Positions 19,194 to 26,893 of a DNA stretch of 64,000 nt are shown piece after piece. Within the stretch, counting starts at the first letter, position 1, and each line of letters begins with the position of its first letter. The DNA comes from Paracoccus aerius. GTDB taxonomy: Bacteria > Pseudomonadota > Alphaproteobacteria > Rhodobacterales > Rhodobacteraceae. Made by a program: the position numbers and the translations under genes. The stretch lies in the NCBI RefSeq assembly GCF_014656455.1, contig NZ_BNCL01000003.1:186001-250000 (forward strand), read 5' to 3'. The notes under the pieces were generated by a model that did not search any database, had not been told where the DNA came from, and was given only the letters and a program-made list of their open reading frames with translations.

Positions 19194-20033
19194 ATGACCA
19201 CATCCGCACCAGACCGCCCCGCCCTGACCGACCGCCCCGCGCTGCTGCGCCAGCGGGACCGGGCGATTCGCCAGGGATTCGTCGATGTGCTGCACCGTCT
19301 GGCCGCCGACGAGATCCAGGATAGGCTTTCCGAGGTTAAAAGAAGGTTTACGGCCCCCGCCCTGGTCACGGGCTTTCCCAGTTTCTGGGGCGATGCCTTC
19401 CCGGATGCGCGCATCGTTCCCGACGATCCCGTCCTGGATCTGCAGGCCGGGGCCCATGACCTGGTGATCCATGCGATGGCGCTGCACTGGGCGGATGATC
19501 CGGTGGGCCAGATCGTGCAATGCGCCCGCGCCTTGCGCGAGGACGGGCTGTTCATCGCCGTCTGCTTCGGCGGCCAGACCCTTCAGGAACTGCGCGCCGC
19601 CCTGGCCCAGGCCGAGGTCGAACTGACGGGCGGGTTGTCGCCGCGCGTCCTGCCGATGGGCGACATCCGCGACATGGGCGCGCTGATCGGCCGGGCCGGG
19701 CTGGCCCTGCCGGTGGCCGACCTCTTGCCGCAGAGGGCAAGCTATCGCGACCTGTTCCACCTGGCCCATGACCTGCGCGCCATGGGCGAGGGGAACGCGA
19801 TGGCGGCCCGCCTCCGCCGCCCGACGGGCCGGGGCGTGCTGGCGCGCGCCGCAGCAATCATGGCCGAACACCATGGGGACCGCGACGATCCGTCCCGTAT
19901 CGCCACGACCTTCGATCTGGTCTTTCTGACCGGATGGTCGCCTTCCGAAACGCAGCCGAAACCGTTGCGGCCCGGTTCGGCCACCACACGACTTGAAGAC
20001 GCGCTGAAAGAAATCAGGACCAAGAAGACATGA
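19194..20033 (+). CDS. NDUFAF5/BioC-like methyltransferase-family protein with eroded SAM motif
   Basis: 279 residues. The core DLVIHAMALHWADDPVGQIVQ and ALREDGLFIAVCFGGQTLQE correspond to motifs of the mitochondrial complex I assembly methyltransferase NDUFAF5 and of BioC, including the GGLSPRVLPMGDIRDMGALI region. Where the glycine-rich SAM loop (DxGCGxG) should be, the protein has ALVTGFPSFWGDAFPDARIV, without the Asp-x-Gly-x-Gly pattern. The fold is clear but methyl transfer activity is therefore doubtful or uses a different loop. Coupled to hemH by an ATGA overlap. A respiratory-complex assembly role is a homology-based guess. Confidence 0.75.
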   Translation: MTTSAPDRPALTDRPALLRQRDRAIRQGFVDVLHRLAADEIQDRLSEVKRRFTAPALVTGFPSFWGDAFPDARIVPDDPVLDLQAGAHDLVIHAMALHWADDPVGQIVQCARALREDGLFIAVCFGGQTLQELRAALAQAEVELTGGLSPRVLPMGDIRDMGALIGRAGLALPVADLLPQRASYRDLFHLAHDLRAMGEGNAMAARLRRPTGRGVLARAAAIMAEHHGDRDDPSRIATTFDLVFLTGWSPSETQPKPLRPGSATTRLEDALKEIRTKKT

Positions 20034-21058
20034 AGCCAGCCCATGCGCCCGCGGACCACCCCTCGATCCCCAAGAAGAAGACCGGCATCCTGATCGCCAA
20101 CCTGGGCACGCCGGACGGCCATGACTACTGGTCGATGCGCCGCTATCTGAACGAGTTCCTGTCGGACAAGCGGGTGATCGATTTCCCGGCATGGAAGTGG
20201 CAGCCGCTGTTGCAGGGCATCATCCTGACCAAGCGGCCCTTCACCTCGGGCAAGAACTACAAGCTGATCTGGAACCAGGAAAAGAACGAAAGCCCCCTGA
20301 TGACCATCACCCGGTCCCAGACCGAGGCGCTGCGCGAGCGCGCGCAGGCCGAATGGGGCGAAGGCGTCATGGTCGAGTTCTGCATGCGTTACGGCAACCC
20401 CTCGACCCAGGACGTGCTGGACCGGATGGTCAAGGCGGGATGCCAGCGGATCGTCTTCCTGCCGCTTTATCCCCAATACGCGGGCGCGACCTCGGCCACG
20501 GCGAACGACCAGTTGTTCCGCGCGCTGATGAAGCAGAAATGGCAGCCCGCGGTGCGCACGGTCGAACCCTATTTCAACCGGCCCGATTACATCCAGGCGC
20601 TTGCGGCCTCGGTGCGCCGCGCGCTTGGCGACAAGATCCCCGCCAAGCTGGTCGCCAGCTATCACGGGATGCCGAAACGATACCTGCTGGAGGGCGATCC
20701 CTATCACTGCCAGTGCCAGAAGACCTCGCGCCTGCTGAAAGAGGCCTTGGGCTGGCCCGACGGCGTGATCGACACCACCTTCCAGTCCGTCTTCGGGCGC
20801 GAGGAATGGCTGCGTCCCTATACCGTGGAACACGTGGCCGAACTGGCGCGAAAGGGCATTACCGACATCGCGGTGATCTCGCCCGCGTTCTCCTCGGACT
20901 GCATCGAGACGCTGGAGGAGATCAACGGCGAGATCCGCGAAAGCTTCGAACACGCGGGCGGCAAGGACTTCACCTACATCCCCTGCCTGAACGACGACCC
21001 CGAGCATATCGAGGTGATGCTGAACGTGCTGCGCGAGAATCTCTCGGGCTGGGTCTAG
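20030..21058 (+). CDS. hemH: Ferrochelatase
   Basis: Inserts Fe2+ into protoporphyrin IX as the last step of heme synthesis, at the cytoplasmic membrane face. 342 residues. Family blocks: ILIANLGTPDG near the N terminus, LPLYPQYAGAT, the catalytic His212 in SYHGMP, and FSSDCIETLEEI with the catalytic Glu near 287. YHCQCQKT contains cysteines of the kind found in some bacterial ferrochelatases, although a cluster cannot be claimed. The ATG overlaps the upstream methyltransferase-like stop by 4 nt, so both are translated together. Confidence 0.97.
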   Translation: MKPAHAPADHPSIPKKKTGILIANLGTPDGHDYWSMRRYLNEFLSDKRVIDFPAWKWQPLLQGIILTKRPFTSGKNYKLIWNQEKNESPLMTITRSQTEALRERAQAEWGEGVMVEFCMRYGNPSTQDVLDRMVKAGCQRIVFLPLYPQYAGATSATANDQLFRALMKQKWQPAVRTVEPYFNRPDYIQALAASVRRALGDKIPAKLVASYHGMPKRYLLEGDPYHCQCQKTSRLLKEALGWPDGVIDTTFQSVFGREEWLRPYTVEHVAELARKGITDIAVISPAFSSDCIETLEEINGEIRESFEHAGGKDFTYIPCLNDDPEHIEVMLNVLRENLSGWV

Positions 21059-21152
21059 ATCGAGTCCGAAGGAAACGTGATCGCCCCTGTCCTGCGGGGG
21101 CGGAACCGCTGCCAGGGCTTCCTGTTAGGTTTCCGACGCAAAGGAGGACCCC

Positions 21153-21719
21153 ATGACCAAGCATGATGCCCCCGCAAGCGCGGAAGAACAGCGCGCCCTG
21201 AGCCGCGACGAGCAGGACCTGGCCGACCAGGCCCGGCAGCCCGCGCTTGGCCAACTGAAGGACCGGGACCTGTCGGATCTGGTGTCGCGATTGCGCGACC
21301 GGCGCAACCGCGCCCGCGACCTGGGAAACAGGCAGGGCCGAGAGGCGCGCGGCAAGGCCGACCCCTCGGGCGCGACGGCGGCTGGCGGAAACGAGGGAAT
21401 GCGCAGCAAGCTGGACTACCTCAACGATGCGCTGGACCGCGCCACGGCCGAACGCGACCGCCGCAAGGCCGACGGCCCGGCCGCTGGCGATCGTCCGGAT
21501 CAGGTGGAGCTTGCGCAAAAGGCCCTCGCGGCGAAACAGTCTGCGGCGGGCGGGCCTTCGGAGACGCGAGAGAAGGGTGCCCCGCTGCATCCCAACGATC
21601 CCGATGCCGACCAGGGCAAGAGGGCCCTGGCTGAAACCGAACGCAGAACCGCGCCTTCAGGGGCCTTCGATCACGCGGGCGATTTGCCCGCGCGGGAACG
21701 GTCCCGCACGCGCCATTGA
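21153..21719 (+). CDS. Hypothetical charged, disordered-looking protein
   Basis: 188 residues, not recognised. It is very hydrophilic, rich in Asp, Arg, Glu, Ala, Gln and Gly, without hydrophobic segments, signal peptide or cysteine. Residues about 15-60 (LSRDEQDLADQARQPALGQL and following LKDRDLSDLVSRLRDRRNRA) could form helices; the C-terminal half is probably disordered (HPNDPDADQGKRALAETERR). The gene has a near-perfect Shine-Dalgarno (AAAGGAGGA) 6 nt before the ATG and a good terminator after it, so it is expressed. The composition resembles small stress-associated or DNA-/RNA-binding helper proteins, but no family can be named. Confidence 0.7.
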   Translation: MTKHDAPASAEEQRALSRDEQDLADQARQPALGQLKDRDLSDLVSRLRDRRNRARDLGNRQGREARGKADPSGATAAGGNEGMRSKLDYLNDALDRATAERDRRKADGPAAGDRPDQVELAQKALAAKQSAAGGPSETREKGAPLHPNDPDADQGKRALAETERRTAPSGAFDHAGDLPARERSRTRH

Positions 21720-21740
21720 TCACCCGGGGCCGATGACGAC

Positions 21741-21768
21741 AAAGGCCGCCAGGATGCTGGCGGCCTTT
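21741..21768. terminator. Bidirectional terminator-type hairpin
   Basis: AAAGGCCGCCAG (21741-21752), GATG loop, CTGGCGGCCTTT (21757-21768). A 12-bp perfect stem with A/T ends, between the hypothetical gene and the convergent Tat-exported L,D-transpeptidase gene. Confidence 0.8.
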
Positions 21769-21795
21769 GGAATTACAAAGGACGGCCAGCCGCGG

Positions 21796-22446
21796 TCAGA
21801 TCACCAGAACCTGCGTGCCGATCTTGGTCAGGCCGTATAGTTCCTGGATATGTTCATTATACAGCCCGATGCAGCCGTTCGAGGACTTGCGCCCGATCTT
21901 GCGCGTGTCATGCGTGCCGTGGATCCGGTAATACTGCCACGACAGCCACAGCGCATGGGTCCCCAGCGGATTGTCCGGCCCCGGCGGCACGAAATCCGGC
22001 CATTCCGGGTTGCGGGCCTTCATCTCGGGCGTGGGGGACCAGCTTGGACCTTCCACCTTCTTGATGATCTCGGTCCGGCCGGTGCGGGTCAGATCCTCGC
22101 TGACAGGGATGGACGAGGGATAGACCTTGTAGGTGTTGCCGTCCTCGGACCAGAAATGCACGGCGCGCGAGGTCAGGTCGCACAGGATCGCGCCATTGGT
22201 CAGGTTCGGGAAATGCGGCCGCCAGTCCTGGCCCTGGAAGCTCGAAATATTGTGCCGCTGGTCGGCGTTCGGATCGTATTGCACGGCGCCCGCATCCGGC
22301 GTGGCGCCGGGAATCGCGCCCTGGATGGGCTGGCCCGTATAAGGGTCGAATCGCTGCGCAAGCGACGGCAACGCCAGACCGGCGGCACCAAGCGCGGCGG
22401 CCGAACCCAGGAAGGTCCGGCGGTTGATCGCAGATGACTTGCTCAT
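21796..22446 (-). CDS. L,D-transpeptidase with Tat signal peptide
   Basis: 216-residue YkuD-domain protein that probably acts on peptidoglycan in the periplasm. The N terminus SAINRRTFLGSAAALGAAGL carries a twin-arginine signal (RR at 9-10) with cleavage after SLAQ near 31, so it is exported folded. The YkuD catalytic residues are His176 in RIHGTH and Cys192 in SSNGCIGLYN. The domain also has the typical GPDNPLGTHALWL block. Start chosen at the ATG at 22446, which gives the signal peptide directly. It differs from the two other L,D-transpeptidases in the window in both signal type and active-site loop. Confidence 0.92.
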   Translation of the reverse strand: MSKSSAINRRTFLGSAAALGAAGLALPSLAQRFDPYTGQPIQGAIPGATPDAGAVQYDPNADQRHNISSFQGQDWRPHFPNLTNGAILCDLTSRAVHFWSEDGNTYKVYPSSIPVSEDLTRTGRTEIIKKVEGPSWSPTPEMKARNPEWPDFVPPGPDNPLGTHALWLSWQYYRIHGTHDTRKIGRKSSNGCIGLYNEHIQELYGLTKIGTQVLVI

Positions 22447-22519
22447 CGTCACATGTCCTTCGAAGGATGGCCGTTCTTGCTGGACGGCCTTGCCACTCCG
22501 CCTCATGCGGCAGGAGATT

Positions 22520-22548
22520 TGTATAGGCCCCGGCAGCGATTCCAGCAA
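22520..22548 (-). promoter_or_regulatory. Candidate promoter of the Tat-type L,D-transpeptidase gene
   Basis: On the minus strand TTGCTG (22548-22543), a 17-nt spacer and TATACA (22525-22520). The transcript would start about 66 nt before the ATG at 22446. Good spacing and a good -10 box; pattern match only. Confidence 0.5.
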
Positions 22549-22667
22549 TTCAAACTCATGTGGAGGCGCTGATGTCACAGCCCCGGCTTTCACGAATTCG
22601 TGGGTTTGATCGGGCCGACGCTATTCGATAGATCTTCACGCAAGAAGATACGAGGGATGGCGGAAAA

Positions 22668-23180
22668 ATGCCGAATATCAAGGTGATCGCGACCCTGTCG
22701 CTGATGGCACTGGCGGCCTGTCAGCCACGCAGCCTGCCTCCGGTCGCGCCGGGCGGGGGGGCGATGCCCGCCGGCAACCAGATCGGCGCCGCCGAGGAAC
22801 AGCAGATTCCGATCCGCGTGTTGCAGCAAATCAACACGCTGCGGGCAAATATTGCCGTGCCGCCTCTGGTGCTGAACCCGCAGCTGTCGGCAGCCGCCCT
22901 GGCCCATTCGCGCGACATGTCGGCGCAGAACCGGGCTTGGCACTGGGGATCGGACGGATCCTCGCCCCTGGATCGGGCGCGGCGGGCCGGGTATTTCGGC
23001 ACCATCATTGGCGAGAACATCTCGGAATCCTACGAAAACGACATCCAGACCCTGACCGCCTGGATGGGCACCCGCGACACCCGCGACGTCATCATGGATC
23101 CGGCGGCCACGAACCTGGGCTTCGCCTTCTACCAGGAGCCGTCGGGCAAGCTGTGGTGGACGCTGCTGACCGGCAGCTGA
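22668..23180 (+). CDS. CAP/SCP-domain lipoprotein
   Basis: 170 residues. The N terminus MPNIKVIATLSLMALAACQP is a lipoprotein signal with Cys18 (lipobox LAAC). The mature part is a CAP (cysteine-rich secretory/antigen 5/PR-1) domain: VLQQINTLRANIAVPPLVLN, AALAHSRDMSAQN with the conserved His, HWGSDGSSPLDRARRAGYFG and GENISES, then the C-terminal TNLGFAFYQ strand. CAP proteins are secreted or envelope-bound, and their molecular role in bacteria is mostly unknown. It sits between two L,D-transpeptidase genes, so an envelope role is plausible by context only. Confidence 0.9.
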   Translation: MPNIKVIATLSLMALAACQPRSLPPVAPGGGAMPAGNQIGAAEEQQIPIRVLQQINTLRANIAVPPLVLNPQLSAAALAHSRDMSAQNRAWHWGSDGSSPLDRARRAGYFGTIIGENISESYENDIQTLTAWMGTRDTRDVIMDPAATNLGFAFYQEPSGKLWWTLLTGS

Positions 23181-23185
23181 ACGCA

Positions 23186-23211
23186 AAAGGCCCCGGACAT
23201 CCGGGGCCTTT
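23186..23211. terminator. Terminator hairpin between CAP gene and lipoprotein L,D-transpeptidase
   Basis: AAAGGCCCCGG (23186-23196), ACAT loop, CCGGGGCCTTT (23201-23211). An 11-bp perfect stem between convergent genes; it works best for the + strand CAP gene. Confidence 0.8.
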
Positions 23212-23234
23212 GTCATTCGGGCCGTCGCGCCCCT

Positions 23235-23750
23235 TCAAGGGTTGATGACGATCGGAATGCCGGGCCGCAGCATGGCATAGACTTCCTCGATCTCTTCGTC
23301 CTTCACGGCGATGCAGCCCGCGGTCCAGTCGCGGTTGGTCTGGGCGAAGCGGTTACCTTCGGGGCCGCGGCCGTGGATGAAGATGTCGCCGCCCGGCTGG
23401 CGTCCCAGCGCCTGCGCCAGGGCCGCGTCGCGTTCATTGGGATAGGACACGCCCACCGAAAGGTGATAGCGGCTGCGCGGGTTGAAGCGGTCGATGAAAT
23501 ATACGCCTTCGGGCGTCTTGCCATCGCCCTCGAACTGCTTGTGGCCCACGGGCACGTTGCCCAGGCCCACGTCATAGGATTTCAGCACGGACTGGCCGTG
23601 CAGAAGATACATCTTGCGCGCACCCTTGTTCACCACGACCTGCGTGACGGCCGGGCCGTTATAGGCGCGGAACTTGCTGGGCGGCTTGCCACATGCCGCC
23701 AGAAAGGCGAGCATCGAAAATGCGACGGCGCGGCGCGTTGGCTTGAACAT
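23235..23750 (-). CDS. L,D-transpeptidase lipoprotein (YkuD/ErfK family)
   Basis: 171 residues from the ATG at 23750, MFKPTRRAVAFSMLAFLAAC, a lipoprotein signal with Cys20. The YkuD domain (about 38-170) has [16 protein letters not shown] with His126, and TAGCIAVKDEEI with Cys146. It closely parallels the membrane-anchored L,D-transpeptidase at 538 throughout the domain, indicating paralogy, while differing in membrane attachment. Starts further upstream would place extra residues before a clean lipoprotein signal and are rejected. Third member of the family within 24 kb. Confidence 0.92.
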   Translation of the reverse strand: MFKPTRRAVAFSMLAFLAACGKPPSKFRAYNGPAVTQVVVNKGARKMYLLHGQSVLKSYDVGLGNVPVGHKQFEGDGKTPEGVYFIDRFNPRSRYHLSVGVSYPNERDAALAQALGRQPGGDIFIHGRGPEGNRFAQTNRDWTAGCIAVKDEEIEEVYAMLRPGIPIVINP

Positions 23751-23813
23751 CACTGCCTCTGACGTTTCTGGATTTTTTATGGATGCTAGATAGCACAAAC
23801 CATCGTGATCTGC

Positions 23814-25052
23814 CTAGGTTCTGACGAACTCAGCCACCGTTTCGACATGGGGGGACCAGCGAAACTGATCGACCACGCGAAGCCGTTTCAGCACAAAGCC
23901 ACCGTCGGCAAGAAGCTGCGCATCCCTTGAGAAATTGACCGGATCGCAGGATACGAACGCGATCCTGCGCACCGTCGAGCGGGCGATTTCCCGCGCCTGA
24001 GCCTCGGCGCCGGCGCGGGGCGGGTCGATCACAATCGCGTCAAAGCGGTTCAGTTCATCCGCCAGAAGCGGGCGGCGGGCCAGGTCACGATTCTCGGTCG
24101 TGACGCGGTTCAGCCCCGGTGCGGCGCGCCAACCGGCATCGAGCGCAGAAAGGGGCGCGGCCAGCCCCTCGACCGCGTGAACCGTGGCCGTCTCGGCCAG
24201 GGGCAGCGAAAAGGTGCCGCAGCCCGAAAACAGGTCCACGATCCGCGCGGCCCCTGCGCTGAAGTCGCGCACCGCCGCCAGCAAGGCAGCCTCTCCCTCC
24301 GCCGTGGCTTGCAGAAAGGCGCCCGGCGGCGGGACGACCTGCGCGCGGCCCATCGGCAGGGCCGGCGGGCGGCGCGTGATCGACTGGCCTTCACCTGCCT
24401 GATCCTGCCAGGTCAGGCGGGCTAGGTCGCCTTCCTCGGCCAATGCGGCAAGGACCTGGAGCAGCGCTGGCTCCATCGGCTTGCCGCCTGCAACCGTCAG
24501 ATCCAGCCCTGCCGGGCCGTGGATGACGGTCATCGACAACTCGCCGCTGCGCGAGGCGCCAGCGACGGTGATGCGGCGCAGCAGGGGCAGGGCGGCGGTG
24601 ATCTGGGGCCGCATGACGTGGCATTCGGCCAGATCGACGATCACGTCGGACGCGCGGGCGTGGAAGCCGACAAGCGCGCCCTTCTTCGTGCGACGGCCAG
24701 ACAGAACCGCCCGCCGCCGGGACATGGGCGGCGAGACGTGAACCCCCTCGACCGGCGCCGGCAGCCCGCGCGCCGCAAGGGCGGTTTCGACCACCTGCCG
24801 CTTCCATGCGGTGGTGAAGCCGTCGCTTGCGTGCATCAGCGAGCATCCCCCGCAGGCGCGGTAATGGGCGCAGATGGGGCGCACCCGGTCGGGAGAGGGC
24901 GTCAGGATGCGCGGGGCAGGGATGCGGTCGCCCTGCGCCTCGCCCTCGATGGCCTCGCCGGGCAAGGTCAGGGCCGCAAGCGCGCGGCCCGCGTCGCCAT
25001 GGGCCACGCCATCGCCGCGGCGGCCCAACCGTTCGACATGCCACAGGCTCAT
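23814..25052 (-). CDS. 23S rRNA (uracil-5-)-methyltransferase of the RlmD/TrmA family
   Basis: SAM-dependent RNA m5U methyltransferase. 412 residues. A short TRAM-like N terminus (VERLGRRGDGVA) is followed by an Fe-S cluster motif Cys61-x5-Cys67-x2-Cys70 (CAHYRACGGC) with a fourth Cys in LAECHVM. The SAM-binding part shows DLFSGCGTFSLPLAE and IDPPRAGAE; FVSCDPVNFSRD carries the catalytic cysteine. The start at 25052 overlaps the stop of the ABC transporter gene (ATGA). Which RNA position it methylates (RlmD- or RlmC-like or a tRNA site) cannot be told. Last gene of the hslO operon. Confidence 0.9.
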   Translation of the reverse strand: MSLWHVERLGRRGDGVAHGDAGRALAALTLPGEAIEGEAQGDRIPAPRILTPSPDRVRPICAHYRACGGCSLMHASDGFTTAWKRQVVETALAARGLPAPVEGVHVSPPMSRRRAVLSGRRTKKGALVGFHARASDVIVDLAECHVMRPQITAALPLLRRITVAGASRSGELSMTVIHGPAGLDLTVAGGKPMEPALLQVLAALAEEGDLARLTWQDQAGEGQSITRRPPALPMGRAQVVPPPGAFLQATAEGEAALLAAVRDFSAGAARIVDLFSGCGTFSLPLAETATVHAVEGLAAPLSALDAGWRAAPGLNRVTTENRDLARRPLLADELNRFDAIVIDPPRAGAEAQAREIARSTVRRIAFVSCDPVNFSRDAQLLADGGFVLKRLRVVDQFRWSPHVETVAEFVRT

Positions 25053-26893
25053 TCCGCCGCTTCCTCGGTTCCCAGAAAGCCGCCCGATTGCCTGTTCCAA
25101 TAGCGCGCGTAAAGCCCCCCACGCGCCAGAAGCTGGTTGTGGCTGCCCTGTTCGACGATCTGGCCGTTGTCCATGACGACGATCCGGTCAAGTTCGGCGA
25201 TGGTGGACAGGCGGTGAGCAATGGCCAGCACGGTCTTGCCCTTCATGGCGCGGACCAAGGCGTCCTGGACCTGGGCCTCGACCTCGCTGTCCAGGGCACT
25301 TGTCGCTTCGTCCAGGACCAGGATCGGGGCGTCCTTCAGGAAGGCGCGGGCCAGCGCGATCCGCTGGCGCTGCCCGCCCGACAGCTTGACGCCCCGTTCG
25401 CCCAGATGGGCGTCATAGCCCCGCCGCCCGGCATGGTCCTGCAGCGTCAGGATGAAGTCATGCGCCTCGGCGGCGCGGGCGGCGGCCTCGATTTCGGCCT
25501 GCGTGGCGCCGGGACGGCCATACAGGATGTTGTCGCGGGCGGATCGGTTGAACATCGCCGTTTCCTGCGTAACCATGCCGATCTGGCGGCGCAGGCTTTC
25601 CTGGGTGACCTGCCGCAGGTCGTGCCCGTCGATGCATATCGCGCCCTTTTCCACGTCATAAAGCCGCAGCAGCAGCGCCACCATCGTGGACTTGCCAGCC
25701 CCCGAGGCACCGACGATGCCCACCTTTTCGCCCGCGCGGATATGCAGGTCGATATCGGCAAGGCCTCCTTCGTCGCGGCCATAGGCGAAACCCACATGGT
25801 CGAAATCGACCTGTTCCGCGACCCGTTCCAGCGGAACCGCATCCGGCGCGTCGGTCAGGGCATGGGGCGGGGACAGGGTCTTCATGCCGTCCTCGACCTC
25901 GCCCACGCTGCCCCAGATGCCCATCAGCGCCATGCTGACCCAGCCGGTCATCTGCGACAGGCGCATGGCGATCGCGCCCGCCGCCGCCACGTCGCCGGGC
26001 GTCGCCTGGCCCTGCCGCCACAGCATGATCGACCCTCCGACCAGGATCACCGGCAGGACGCCCGCGATCACCATCAGCGACATGCGGAAGGTGCTGCTGA
26101 CCACGCCGAAATCCAGCGCCCGTTCGCGAAAGCCCGCCATGGCGCCAAGGGCCGCGCGATCCTCGTGTTCGGCATGGGCGAACAGCTTGACGGTCTTGAT
26201 GTTGGTGATGGTATCGACGACCTGGCCCGTAATCATCGCGCGGGCCGATGCGCGGGCGCCGGATTTCGCCCGGATGCGCGGCAGGAAAAAGCGGATCAGG
26301 CCCAGATAGGCCAGCATCCACAGGATCAGCGCGACCGCCCCCCAGGTATCGACCGACACCAGGAAGGCCGCCGATCCTAGGACCGAGGCCAGCGCGAAGG
26401 CCACCACGTTCACCATCTCGGACGCGACATCGGTGACGGCGCGGGCGGTCTGCATCTGCTTCTGCGCCAGGCGCCCGGCGAAGTCGTTGTCGAAGAAGGC
26501 GACAGAATGGCCCATGGTCCAGCGGTGGATCCGCGACAGGACCAGGGGCAGGACGTTCGGTCCGATGATGACGCTGCTGGTGGCGGTGGAAAAGCCGAAG
26601 ATCAGCGGCCGCAGCAGCAGGAAGAAGCCCACGAACGCCGCGACCAGCAGGCCGTTCTGACCCCAGAAGGCGCCAGGATCGCCCGTCGCGATGGCGTCCA
26701 CGACCCAGCCCAGCAGCACGGCCGCCACCACGTCGGCGACCCCGCCAAGGGCCGAGGCGATGCCGGCCAGCGTCAGCCCACCCCATGCGCCCGACAGGCA
26801 CCAGCGGAAGAACGCCAGAAGGGTGGCGGGGGGCGGGCCCTCCGCCGGGCGGAAGGCATCGATCAGGCGGCCAAGCCGGTGGTGAAGGGTCAT
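25049..26893 (-). CDS. ABC exporter, fused membrane and ATPase domains
   Basis: 614 residues. The N-terminal transmembrane domain (about 20-330) has six hydrophobic segments in the ABC-exporter pattern. The ATPase domain (about 365-600) contains Walker A GASGAGKST, the Q-loop MVTQETAMF, signature LSGGQRQRIALARAF, Walker B ILVLDEATSALD and the His switch AIAHRLSTI. It is a half-transporter that should form a dimer. No N-terminal peptidase domain is present, so peptide, lipid or multidrug export cannot be distinguished. It overlaps by 4 nt with both neighbours in the hslO-nudL-cca-ABC-rlmD run. Confidence 0.93.
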   Translation of the reverse strand: MTLHHRLGRLIDAFRPAEGPPPATLLAFFRWCLSGAWGGLTLAGIASALGGVADVVAAVLLGWVVDAIATGDPGAFWGQNGLLVAAFVGFFLLLRPLIFGFSTATSSVIIGPNVLPLVLSRIHRWTMGHSVAFFDNDFAGRLAQKQMQTARAVTDVASEMVNVVAFALASVLGSAAFLVSVDTWGAVALILWMLAYLGLIRFFLPRIRAKSGARASARAMITGQVVDTITNIKTVKLFAHAEHEDRAALGAMAGFRERALDFGVVSSTFRMSLMVIAGVLPVILVGGSIMLWRQGQATPGDVAAAGAIAMRLSQMTGWVSMALMGIWGSVGEVEDGMKTLSPPHALTDAPDAVPLERVAEQVDFDHVGFAYGRDEGGLADIDLHIRAGEKVGIVGASGAGKSTMVALLLRLYDVEKGAICIDGHDLRQVTQESLRRQIGMVTQETAMFNRSARDNILYGRPGATQAEIEAAARAAEAHDFILTLQDHAGRRGYDAHLGERGVKLSGGQRQRIALARAFLKDAPILVLDEATSALDSEVEAQVQDALVRAMKGKTVLAIAHRLSTIAELDRIVVMDNGQIVEQGSHNQLLARGGLYARYWNRQSGGFLGTEEAAE

